A DNA stretch of 64,000 nt from Trebonia sp963795335. Its GTDB lineage: Bacteria > Actinomycetota > Actinomycetes > Streptosporangiales > Streptosporangiaceae. The translations under genes and the position numbers were made by a program. Each line of letters opens with the position of its first letter. Positions within the stretch are counted from its first letter, which is position 1. The DNA lies in assembly GCA_963795335.1 (NCBI GenBank), contig CAWCHI010000001.1, positions 248,001 to 312,000 on the forward strand, read 5' to 3'. The notes beneath the pieces are model-generated. The model was not told the DNA's origin and made no database searches. It was given only the letters and a program-made list of their open reading frames with translations. Below are positions 7,223-14,948 of the stretch, piece by piece.

Positions 7223-7671
7223 GATCCGCCCGAGGTCGAGCCGCTACTGCCGCTGCTGCTGCTGGCCGGGGTGCTGGCGGGCGCCTGCAGGCTGCCCGAG
7301 CTACCCGACGAGCTGGATCCAGAGCCAGTGCTGGAGGAACTGCTGCCGGAAGAGCTGCTGCTGCCGGATGAGCTGCTGCTACCGGATGAGCTGGTGCCCG
7401 AGCTGCTGGTGCCCGATTTCGACGAGGACCCAGTCGACTTCGAGGAGGAGGGGGACGCCGAGGGCGAGGACGACGAGCTAGTCCCGGTGCTGGTGCTTTT
7501 GACGCTGGCATGGCTGGCGCCCGGGAGAACGACCGCCACCACGCCGGCCGCGAGCACGCTCGCGGCTGACACCGTGACCGTGGCCGTCTTCAGCCGCTGA
7601 TGCCCCCGCTCGCGGTCGGCCACCGCCTGTGCGACCGGACGGGGCTGGTTCGGTTCCTTCGAGCTGTTCAC
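7219..7671 (-). CDS. Membrane-anchored Ser-rich low-complexity protein
   Basis: 150 residues from a GTG at 7671; an ATG at 7917 is possible but adds a sequence unlike protein. After a basic N-terminus there is one hydrophobic segment (about residues 33-52, VSAASVLAAGVVAVVLPGA), then about 95 residues made almost only of Ser, Gly, Thr, Pro and Lys, encoded in part by 18-bp DNA repeats around 7340-7410. No conserved domain is seen. The disordered tail should lie outside the cell. Its stop overlaps the apbE start. Ser/Thr-rich tails can be flavinylation or glycosylation substrates, which is an inference here. A conserved non-coding element lies 120-210 bp upstream. Confidence 0.65.
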   Translation of the reverse strand: MNSSKEPNQPRPVAQAVADRERGHQRLKTATVTVSAASVLAAGVVAVVLPGASHASVKSTSTGTSSSSSPSASPSSSKSTGSSSKSGTSSSGTSSSGSSSSSGSSSSSGSSSSSTGSGSSSSGSSGSLQAPASTPASSSSGSSGSTSGGS

Positions 7672-7791
7672 GCGTTCAGTCTGGCACCCCCCGCTGACGG
7701 CCTCGTCGGGAAAGCTTCTGAGCTCGTTCTGAGCATCACCCGTGGCGTCCCGCCTGCTGCCTGGCGGCCGGCCAGGTCGCCCGACAGAAGA

Positions 7792-7881
7792 CGGTAAATC
7801 CGCTCTGCGCGGTAACCGCGCGCAGCGTGGAAAGAAAGCTGCCGCATCGGACGCTTTTTTACCGCTGTGCGCGAAGTTTCC
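7792..7881. repeat. Dispersed intergenic element, copy A
   Basis: A 90-nt stretch matching copy B at 56538-56609. Both begin with CGGTAAATCCGC. Copy A then has an extra 18 nt that create the palindrome GCGCGGTAACCGCGC, after which 60 nt align without gaps, including GCAGCGTGG, ACGCTTTT and AGTTTCC (about 42 of 60 identical by eye). Both copies lie upstream of minus-strand genes. It could be a regulatory site or a small dispersed repeat. Confidence 0.55.
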
Positions 7882-7913
7882 ACGTTCCTGCCTGCTCGGG
7901 TCGCAGACGGCGC

Positions 7914-8105
7914 TCATCCGCGATCCTCGTCTGGATTGACCGTCGCGACGCCCGGGAACCGCGCAAAGTCGGCGTCTAGATGGTCGATGATCTGCGTGTC
8001 CTCCAGGTCCGACGCCAGTGCTAGCGCCTTGTCCAGGTCGATGCCGGCCTGAAGGCCCAGCGGACGGGCGGGTGTGCGATAGTCGCGTCCGGTGGGAGAC
8101 GTCAC
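7914..8105 (-). pseudogene. Possible VapC (PIN toxin) C-terminal remnant
   Basis: A 63-residue ORF whose last third, DADFARFPGVATVNP, matches the usual C-terminal end of VapC toxins (DRDFARFPGLxxxNP). The preceding residues do not form a PIN domain and the N-terminal catalytic Asp region is missing. It is most likely a decayed toxin fragment; expression is doubtful. Confidence 0.4.
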
Positions 8106-8142
8106 ACGTCTATGATGCCGGACATCGGCGGCGGGTTGCGGC

Positions 8143-9111
8143 TCAGCTGGTGACGTCGGCCGAGGTGAAGCGGGCCCAGGCGATGCACAAGAAGACCGCA
8201 GCGTAGACCGCGAACGACGCCAGCCCGTGCAGCAGGGTGGTGGTGTCGACCGGGCTGCGCAGCAGCGAGTCGAACGACAGCCACCAGTGGGTCGGGATGT
8301 ACGCGGCGACCGGCGCGAACTGGGGGATGTTGTCGACCACCTCGCTGGCGACGACCAGGATCATCACCGCCGCGATGGCGCCGATCGCGTGCTCGGTGAA
8401 GGTGGAGATGGCCAGGCCGATGGCGCCGAGGGCGGCCATCGCGGCGCATATGTAGAGCGTCACCCACAACACGTGGACCAGCCCGTCGGCCAGCGACACG
8501 GTGGTGCCGGACAGCAGCGTCACCGGCCCGGCGCCGAACAGCGCCACCCCGGTCACCAGCGCCACCACCGTCACCACGAAGGTGGCGGCGACCGCCCAGA
8601 CCACGATCGCGGCGTACTTGACCGCGAGCAGCCGGGTCCGCCCGGCCGGGACCGCGAGCAGGTAGCGAAGGGTGCCGTAGCCGGCCTCGCCCGCGACCGA
8701 GTCGCCCGACACGACCGCGACCATCACCGGCAGCACGAGGATCAGCAGCAGCGACAGCGCCACGAAGGTGAGGAACACGCCGTTGCCGGCAAGCTGGCTG
8801 AAATAGGCCTGGCCGCTCGCGCTCGGCCCGCGTCCCCCGCCGCCGCCGTGCGGCGCCGCCGCCTTCAGGCCGATGCCGATCAGCAGCGGGAACAGCGCCG
8901 TAACGACCAGCAGGAGCTGGTTGCGGCGGCGAAAGAAGGTGAGCCGGAGCTCGTTCGCGAAAAACCTCAGGGCACTCCGAACGGGGGCGGCCAGCTCCCG
9001 CTCCCCCACCCCGGCCCGCGGCAGCGGCCGGGACACTCGGTCCTCGGTCTCCCCGACGGTGGCCGTGGCCGTCAGGCCAGCCGGCTGGTCCGCGGCCTCA
9101 GTGCTCGACAT
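8143..9111 (-). CDS. ABC-2 type transporter permease
   Basis: 322 residues. A cytoplasmic N-terminal stretch of about 60 residues precedes six hydrophobic segments typical of ABC-2 permeases; the first is LLLVVTALFPLLIGIGL, followed by a Gly-rich external loop. It overlaps the ATPase gene by 14 bp and is last in a three-gene operon (exported LolA/RseB-like protein, ATPase, permease). The substrate is unknown; drug, lipid or peptide export are all possible. No frame damage. Confidence 0.9.
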   Translation of the reverse strand: MSSTEAADQPAGLTATATVGETEDRVSRPLPRAGVGERELAAPVRSALRFFANELRLTFFRRRNQLLLVVTALFPLLIGIGLKAAAPHGGGGGRGPSASGQAYFSQLAGNGVFLTFVALSLLLILVLPVMVAVVSGDSVAGEAGYGTLRYLLAVPAGRTRLLAVKYAAIVVWAVAATFVVTVVALVTGVALFGAGPVTLLSGTTVSLADGLVHVLWVTLYICAAMAALGAIGLAISTFTEHAIGAIAAVMILVVASEVVDNIPQFAPVAAYIPTHWWLSFDSLLRSPVDTTTLLHGLASFAVYAAVFLCIAWARFTSADVTS

Positions 9112-10033
9112 CGAAGCCCTCCCCGGTCAGGCCGACGAACAGGTCCTCGAGGCTGGGCGCCTCGACCGTCAGCGCCCGCACGCCCACCCCGGCGTGCACC
9201 AGCTCGGCGGTGATCTTCTCCGGCGCGGTGCCGCCGAGCTCGGCCGTGATCAGCTCGTCGCCCGGGGCCGGGTCGGCCAGGCCGAGCTTGGCGAAGACCT
9301 CTGCCGCGAGGGCGACGTCGCCGGTGCGGACCGTCACCCGGGGGGCGGCGGTGCGGCGCAGCTCGGCCAGCTCGCCCTGGAAGACCAGCTTGCCCAGCCG
9401 CATCACCCCGACGTGGGTGGACACCTGCTCGACCTCGGCCAGCAGGTGGGAGGAGACGAAGACGGTGATCCCCTCGGCCGCGATCTGCCGCACCAGCGAC
9501 CTGACCTCGCGGGTGCCCTGCGGGTCGAGCCCGTTGGTGGGCTCGTCGAGGATGATCAGGTCGCGCGGGACCAGCAGGGCCGAGGCGATCGCGAGACGCT
9601 GCTTCATGCCGAGGGAGTAGTTGCGGAACCTCTTTTTGGCCGCGGCGGTGAGCCCGACCCGGTCGAGGGCCTCGCCGATCCGCTCCCGGGCGGTGCCGCC
9701 CGCCGCGCCGCGGTCGGCCGCGTCGTAGCGGGCCAGGTTGTCCCAGCCGGACAGGTACGGGTAGAAGGCGGGGCCCTCCACCAGCGAGCCGACCCGGGAC
9801 AGCACCCGGACGACCCCGTCCGGCACCGGGGTGCCGAGGACCTGCGCCGACCCGCTGGACGGGTACGCGAGCCCGAGCAGCATGCGGATCGTGGTGGTCT
9901 TGCCCGACCCGTTCGGGCCGAGGAAGCCGTAGACCGAGCCGGCCGGGACCGACAGGTCGACATGGTCGACCGCCAGCTGGCCACCGCGGAACCGCTTGGT
10001 CAGCGCGGAGCTGGCGATCGCCAGGTCACTCAT
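9098..10033 (-). CDS. ABC transporter ATP-binding protein
   Basis: 311 residues. Walker A GPNGSGKTT near 40-48, signature YSLGMKQRL, Walker B LIILDEPTNGLDP, and a switch His in FVSSHLLAEVEQ. The C-terminal extension of about 90 residues resembles the bacitracin/daunorubicin-type ABC-2 ATPases. It starts in a 4-bp overlap with the upstream exported protein gene and ends overlapping the permease, so the complex is very probably made from one mRNA. Confidence 0.95.
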   Translation of the reverse strand: MSDLAIASSALTKRFRGGQLAVDHVDLSVPAGSVYGFLGPNGSGKTTTIRMLLGLAYPSSGSAQVLGTPVPDGVVRVLSRVGSLVEGPAFYPYLSGWDNLARYDAADRGAAGGTARERIGEALDRVGLTAAAKKRFRNYSLGMKQRLAIASALLVPRDLIILDEPTNGLDPQGTREVRSLVRQIAAEGITVFVSSHLLAEVEQVSTHVGVMRLGKLVFQGELAELRRTAAPRVTVRTGDVALAAEVFAKLGLADPAPGDELITAELGGTAPEKITAELVHAGVGVRALTVEAPSLEDLFVGLTGEGFDVEH

Positions 10034-11199
10034 GACGTATGACCGACCGCGGCGTACAGCACGCTCGGCGCGACCGCCCCGACGTAGACCTTCCCTCCGG
10101 TCATCAGCATCGAGACCAGGCTGGTGGTGACCAGGGTGCCGCTCCCCCAGCTGCCGCTGACCGGCCTGGCCGAGCCGAGCAGGGCGTTGAGCAGTTCCTG
10201 GGAGGAGACGCCGACGCCCTGGCTGCCAGCCGAGTAGGCGTTGGACTGCTGGCCCCCGCTCGGGGACTGCTGGCTGCCGGCGCCGAAGCCCTTGGTCAGG
10301 TCGGCCTGCGGGAAGGACACGACGCTGAGCCAGCTGGTGCCGTAGTGGCCGATGCCAGCCGCGGAGGTGCCAGCCGGGGCGGCGGCGGAGGACTTGCCCG
10401 TGTCATGGCCCAGGTTCACCTTGTCGACCGATGCCTTCGGCGGCGGGGTGAAGGCGAAGTTGGCCGCGCTCGGGGTGACGTACTGCAGCTCGGTGTAGCC
10501 GACCTGGAAGGCGGGCGAGCTGACGCCCTTGGCGAACAGCTGGACGCGGAGCGGCACGCCGTACTTGCCGTCGACCGCGATCACGACCTTGCCGACCAGT
10601 GAGCGGGAGTCCTTCGGGGCCAGCACCAGCTCGTAGGCCGGCTCACCCGCCACCATCACGTTGGCCTGCACCGAGACCAGGGTGGTCTTGCCCACCTGGG
10701 CCAGCACCTGGCTCGCGGCCTGCTGCGGGGTCAGCACCTGGGTGGCCGGGACCTGCTTCGCCGCAGGGGCCCCACCCGCGGGCGGGATGAACTCGGTCAC
10801 CGAGTCGCTGGCCGACTGCCACAGCCACAGCTTCGACCCGTCGGCGATGACGTCAGTCTCCGAGGACGGCTGCGGGACGGCCAGGCGGAAGTGGCTGGCG
10901 TCCTTGTAGTACACCTTGACCGTGTGCGACCCGGTGAGCAGCGACACGGGCGAGGTCTGGTTGCCGGTCTGCGGCAGCTGCGGCAGGCCGAGCGAGGCGG
11001 TCTCCACCACGGTGCCGGTCAGCGGCGGCACCTTATGGTCGGCGCTGACGCTGGCGAGCAGCTGGGCCGGCGTCTTGGCCGGAAGGTCGGGTGACGCCTG
11101 CGCGGCCGGGATCGACACCGCCGCGACCACGCCGGCGGTAACGGCCACGACCGCCGCCGGTACTGCCCAGCGTGCCCGCCTCGACAGCTTCACGTTCAT
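10030..11199 (-). CDS. Exported LolA/RseB-like lipoprotein-sorting-type protein
   Basis: 389 residues. A signal or anchor segment occupies about residues 10-35 (AVPAAVVAVTAGVVAAVSIPAAQA, ending in an AxA-like site). The following approximately 220 residues have the incomplete beta-barrel pattern of the LolA/MucB-RseB superfamily: repeated strands such as HTVKVYYKDASHFRLAV, SKLWLWQSASDSVTEF and GKYGVPLRVQLFAKG. The C-terminal part is Ser/Gly-rich. No lipobox Cys is seen. In actinobacteria such proteins often precede an ABC exporter, as here with ATGA coupling. It may bind a lipid or sense envelope state for the transporter; this is inference from context. Confidence 0.75.
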   Translation of the reverse strand: MNVKLSRRARWAVPAAVVAVTAGVVAAVSIPAAQASPDLPAKTPAQLLASVSADHKVPPLTGTVVETASLGLPQLPQTGNQTSPVSLLTGSHTVKVYYKDASHFRLAVPQPSSETDVIADGSKLWLWQSASDSVTEFIPPAGGAPAAKQVPATQVLTPQQAASQVLAQVGKTTLVSVQANVMVAGEPAYELVLAPKDSRSLVGKVVIAVDGKYGVPLRVQLFAKGVSSPAFQVGYTELQYVTPSAANFAFTPPPKASVDKVNLGHDTGKSSAAAPAGTSAAGIGHYGTSWLSVVSFPQADLTKGFGAGSQQSPSGGQQSNAYSAGSQGVGVSSQELLNALLGSARPVSGSWGSGTLVTTSLVSMLMTGGKVYVGAVAPSVLYAAVGHTS

Positions 11200-11306
11200 G
11201 CTCTCTCACCCGTCCCTGGGCCTTCGCCCTGTGGTCTCCATTCTTACTCTTATCCACCAGTGCTGTGACGGTGCTGAGAGGGTGGCCCCAGGCGCGCCGA
11301 GCCGTT

Positions 11307-11750
11307 CTAGGGCCTGTCGCCGGGCTCGGCGATCTCGATGAAGTGAAGGGGCTCCTCGAGATCGCGGGCGTGCTCCCGCCACTTGGGAGCGTCGAGCGTG
11401 AGGATCGGGCAGACCGATGCGTCGGCCACCGCGGCAACGTGGGCGTCGCAGGCGTCCAGCCCGGTCCTGGCGATTACGGCCGCCAGGCGCACGGCCTGCT
11501 CGGTGTCCTGCAACGGGGCGGCCAGGGCGTTCTCCAGACGTTCAAGCCCTTCCAGCAGTTCGTCGGCGTCGTCGCTCCGCGCATCGAGTGAGGCGGCCGT
11601 CACGGCGAGGACCGGGATGACGAGGGGGCGCCCCTGCCCGTCCAGCGCCTGCACGAGGCTCATGACCCCCGCGTCCCCGCGGGCGACGGCGGTAAGGGTG
11701 CTGGCGTCCAGGACATACGGAGGAGGGGCGGCGCCGGCGTCCTCGCTCAC
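11307..11750 (-). CDS. vapC: VapC-type PIN-domain ribonuclease toxin
   Basis: 147 residues from GTG at 11750, which overlaps the antitoxin stop (GTGA). A longer in-frame ATG at 11852 would run through the antitoxin gene and is unlikely. PIN acidic residues are visible: Asp in YVLDASTL, Asp in LDACDAHVAAVADA and Asp in LTLDAPKW. Such toxins cleave tRNA or rRNA; the target is unknown. The coupled arrangement antitoxin then toxin is classic for vapBC. Confidence 0.85.
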   Translation of the reverse strand: MSEDAGAAPPPYVLDASTLTAVARGDAGVMSLVQALDGQGRPLVIPVLAVTAASLDARSDDADELLEGLERLENALAAPLQDTEQAVRLAAVIARTGLDACDAHVAAVADASVCPILTLDAPKWREHARDLEEPLHFIEIAEPGDRP

Positions 11751-12010
11751 CGGTGCTTGTAACGGTCGGGCAGCTGCGCGGCCTGAGCCTCGACGTGAGC
11801 AAGCATCCGGGCGACCTTGTCCTGGTCGGCCTGGGCGGTGATCTCGCTCCACCGCCTGCGGATGCGCCGGTCACGCTCGACCCGCTCGGACAGCGCGCTG
11901 TTAACCACAGCCGAGACCGAGTCGGCCTTCCCCGAGTCGACGAGGTGCTCAGCGTAGGCGGCGAGATGCGGGTCGATCGTGACGGTGATACGGGTCTTGC
12001 GCTCGCTCAT
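11747..12010 (-). CDS. vapB: Antitoxin, ribbon-helix-helix type
   Basis: 87 residues. The N-terminus KTRITVTIDPHLAAYAEHLVDSG is a ribbon-helix-helix DNA-binding unit (beta strand then two helices). The C-terminal half (RIRRRWSEITAQADQDKVARML) is basic and helical and would wrap the toxin. It overlaps the toxin start by 4 bp. It probably represses its own promoter within the 12011-12125 gap. Confidence 0.85.
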   Translation of the reverse strand: MSERKTRITVTIDPHLAAYAEHLVDSGKADSVSAVVNSALSERVERDRRIRRRWSEITAQADQDKVARMLAHVEAQAAQLPDRYKHR

Positions 12011-12258
12011 ACCGGGATCATACTTCGGGTGGCCGAACGTCGCCGAACATGCGCGAACGTGTCGCGGCGTCGGTGAGTGGCTTGAGTAGATGTGAGCGCG
12101 GCGCGACTAGGACAAAGTTGCAGCATTAGCCTTGGGCTTTTGCCGCGCCCCCGTTCGGTGGGCAAACGGCCCAGCTACCGTGCCAGCCTTGTCCTAGCGG
12201 CCTCTCCAGCCGCCGCCGCGCCGGCGGCACATGTTGGTCGTGGATGGCGGGAACGCCG

Positions 12259-14164
12259 CTACAGAGGTTGAAGGTTGAGGTCTGACGTCGGGTCGGCGAG
12301 CATGGTCGCCGGGCTGCCCTGCGCGGCGTGCAGGCCGCGTTGTAGCTGAACTGCCAGTACGCGCCGGTCGGGTCGGTCAGCGAGGTCAGCTGGTCCAGGG
12401 TGTTGTACCCGTAGGTGCCGGTCCCGGCGCCGTCCTTGGCCGTGAGCATGTTGCCGTCGGCGTCGTAGGTGTAGGTGAGGGTGTTGCCGTTGCCGTCGGT
12501 CACGGTCGCGACCCGGCCGAACCCGTCATACGTGAGGTTCACCGGGTCTGGTGGTTCTGGGTGTCGGTCGACGAGCTCGGCAGGTACTGCGCCTCCGGGT
12601 CAGTGCCGGTGCTGGTGTTGTTGTAGGCGGCCGAGGCCGAAGCCCCAGTGGGAGAGACGGACTTGGTCAGCGACTCGCCGTTGTTCGACCCCCACGTGTT
12701 CGTGGTCGTCCCGTTGAGCGCGTTCCCCGAGGAGGTCACGTTGTTCGTTGCGTTGTTGTAGATGGTGCTGGTCGTGTCCCCGGCCGGGTCCTTGGTGCCG
12801 GTGACGAGGTCCTGGGAGTTGACCGTGTAGGTGGTGTTCGGGACCGAGGCCACCGACTGGCCCTGGTTGGTGTTGGGCGCGGCGACCTGGGTCTCGGTGG
12901 CCGAAACGTAGGACAGCCGGGTGGTGGCGGTGGCGCTGCTGGTGCCGTAGGTCTGGGAGACCGAGGTGACCCGGTGGGAGGAGTCGTAGACCAGGGTGGT
13001 GGTGACCCCGGCCCCGTTCTTGATCGAGTTGAGGTTGTCGTTGCCGTCGTAGCCGAAGGTCAGCGTGGTGCCGTCGGCCTGCTGGACCGAGCTCAGGTCG
13101 CCGGTGGACTGGTTGACGTTGTAGTAGACGTTCTTGGTGCCCGCGGCTCCGCCGGACTGGCTCAGCTGGAGGGTGAACGGGTAGTCGACGTCGGCGCCGG
13201 TGACGGTCTCGGTGGGGCTGGAGGCGCCCCTGGGGGTGTAGGTAACCGAGCTTTCCAGCCCGTAGGTGTAGGTGAAGGCGGTGGTGTTGCCGTTGCGGTC
13301 TTGCTGGCTGGTTACCAGCCCGGCGCCGTTGAAGCACTGGATTTCGCCGCTGGAGTGCCAGTTCAGCTGGTAGGACGACCCGCTGCAGGCGCTGGTGAGG
13401 CTGCTGCCGGTCAGCAGGGTCGCGTGGATGTCCGCCGGGCTGGTGTAACTGGTGCCGTTGGTGGTGGTGAACACCCCCGCAATGCCGTCGGCGCCCAGGT
13501 AGGTGATGCTCCCGGTGGTGCCGGCGCCCAGGTAGAGGCGGGTGTCGGCGCCCTGGCGCTGGCGCCAGGTGTTGCCTTCCGCCCCCGACAGGGCGGTGCC
13601 GGTCAGCAGGCTGTTGTAATCCGCGCCGAGGGTCAGGTTGTTGCCGTTGGCCTCCGGCAGGGTCAGGTCGGAGGTGGTCACCAGGGCGTTGCCGGAGCCG
13701 ACGTTGACCTGCAGGCTGGCCTTGTCGGAGATCGGGAAGTGCAGGAACGTCGCCCCGGGGACCGGCCCGGTGCCCACCGGGACCGAGGGCGCGGCCTGGG
13801 TGTAGGTGTAGGTCAAGGTGGGGTTGTTAGCGAACTCGACGAACGGGGCCTGGCTGCTCTCGCTGGAGTTCTGCAGTTCGGCCGACAGGTACCAGTCGTT
13901 GTTGTTGAAGTTGCCCTGCACCCAGCTGGCCACGTTCCACGACACGTTCTGGTCCGGGTAGCTGCTGGTGGTGGTGAACGTGGCGCCGACCGGCCCGGCC
14001 TGGATGGCAGGCGGGTTGTTCCAGGTCGAGCTGCTGTCGTACTCGCCGGTGTAGTAGGCATTGACGGTGTGCGACTGCGAGCCGCTGCTGTAGGCGTACA
14101 CCGCTTCCGCGGTCATGGTCGCGGCGGTGACCGTGACCGGCCCGGAATCGGCCGGGTCGGGCAT
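12259..14164 (-). pseudogene. Truncated RHS/YD-repeat protein remnant
   Basis: From 14164 downward the frame encodes the second half of a DNRLRE-type beta domain (HTVNAYYTGEYDSSSTWNNPP), a DUF6531-like linker and several YD repeats (DRNGNTTAFTYTYG, YDGNDNLNSIKNGAG). The frame breaks at about 12541, where one missing C in a C run would continue into NLTYDGFGRVATVTDGNGNT, and again near 12343. A stop follows at 12259. The signal peptide and first half of the DNRLRE domain are missing because the homology begins abruptly about 100 bp from the divergent response regulator gene. The C-terminal RHS core and any toxin tip are also absent. The likely origin is a wall-associated or polymorphic-toxin-type protein gene, now decayed. 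Confidence 0.75.
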
Positions 14165-14267
14165 GCTGCGAACGGAGGTTCGTCGGCGGCGCGTCGCTGT
14201 GACCCGGTAGCTGTGACCCGGCTGAGAGGCGGGTGCGGGCCGGGCTGACTTCGGTGACACTGGTTCA

Positions 14268-14948
14268 ATGCGGGTGCTAGTCGTAGAGGACGAGCGGCGG
14301 CTGGCCGCCGCGGTCAAGCGCGGGCTCGAGGGGTCCGGGTTCGCCGTCGACGTGGCCTACGACGGCATCAGCGGGCTGCACGCGGCCCGGGAGGGGGGCT
14401 ACGACGGCGTGGTGCTCGACATCATGCTGCCGGGGATGTCCGGCTACAAGGTATGCGAGCAGCTGCGGGCCGAGGAGAACTGGGTCCCGGTGCTGTTCCT
14501 GTCGGCCAAGGACGGCGAGTACGACCAGGCCGACGGGCTCGACCTGGGCGCCGACGACTACCTGACCAAGCCGTTCTCCTACGTCGTGCTGGCCGCGCGG
14601 CTGCGGGCGCTGCTGCGCCGGGGGGCGGCCCCGCGGCCCGCGGTGCTGCGGGCCGGGGACCTGTCGCTCGACCCGGCCTCGCGCACGGTGCGCCGCGCCG
14701 CGACCGGCGTGGAGCTCACCGCCCGGGAGTTCTCGCTGCTGGAGTATCTGATGCGGCACCGCGGGGCGGTCGTGTCCAAGGCCGAGCTGCTGGCCCACGT
14801 ATGGGACGACCCGGACGAGATCGCCGACCTCAACGTGGTCGAGGTCTACGTCGGGTACCTGCGGCGCAAGATCGACGTGCCCTTCGGGCGCAAGTCCGTG
14901 CAGACCCTGCGCGGGGCCGGGTACCTGCTGGCGGACGACGGTGGCTGA
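14268..14948 (+). CDS. OmpR-family response regulator
   Basis: 226 residues. Receiver domain 1-115 with acidic pocket VEDE and phospho-acceptor Asp in VVLDIMLPG (about residue 51), then Lys in DDYLTKPF. Winged-helix domain about 130-222 (ELTAREFSLLEYLMRHRG...VEVYVGYLRRKID...GAGYLL). The stop overlaps the kinase start by 8 bp. Its order with the sensor kinase, a TlpA-type thioredoxin and two HtrA-like proteases recalls mycobacterial MprAB-PepD, so it may control envelope proteolysis. Confidence 0.95.
   Translation: MRVLVVEDERRLAAAVKRGLEGSGFAVDVAYDGISGLHAAREGGYDGVVLDIMLPGMSGYKVCEQLRAEENWVPVLFLSAKDGEYDQADGLDLGADDYLTKPFSYVVLAARLRALLRRGAAPRPAVLRAGDLSLDPASRTVRRAATGVELTAREFSLLEYLMRHRGAVVSKAELLAHVWDDPDEIADLNVVEVYVGYLRRKIDVPFGRKSVQTLRGAGYLLADDGG

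Noticed and set aside
11307..14164. Integrated mobile element (toxin-antitoxin plus RHS remnant)
   Set aside because: No integrase, transposase or flanking direct repeats found; the patch is accessory but not demonstrably an element.
12551..14248. 565-codon plus-strand ORF opposite the RHS remnant
   Set aside because: Gly/Val/Arg-rich mirror of the YD-repeat sequence; the minus strand carries clear homology.
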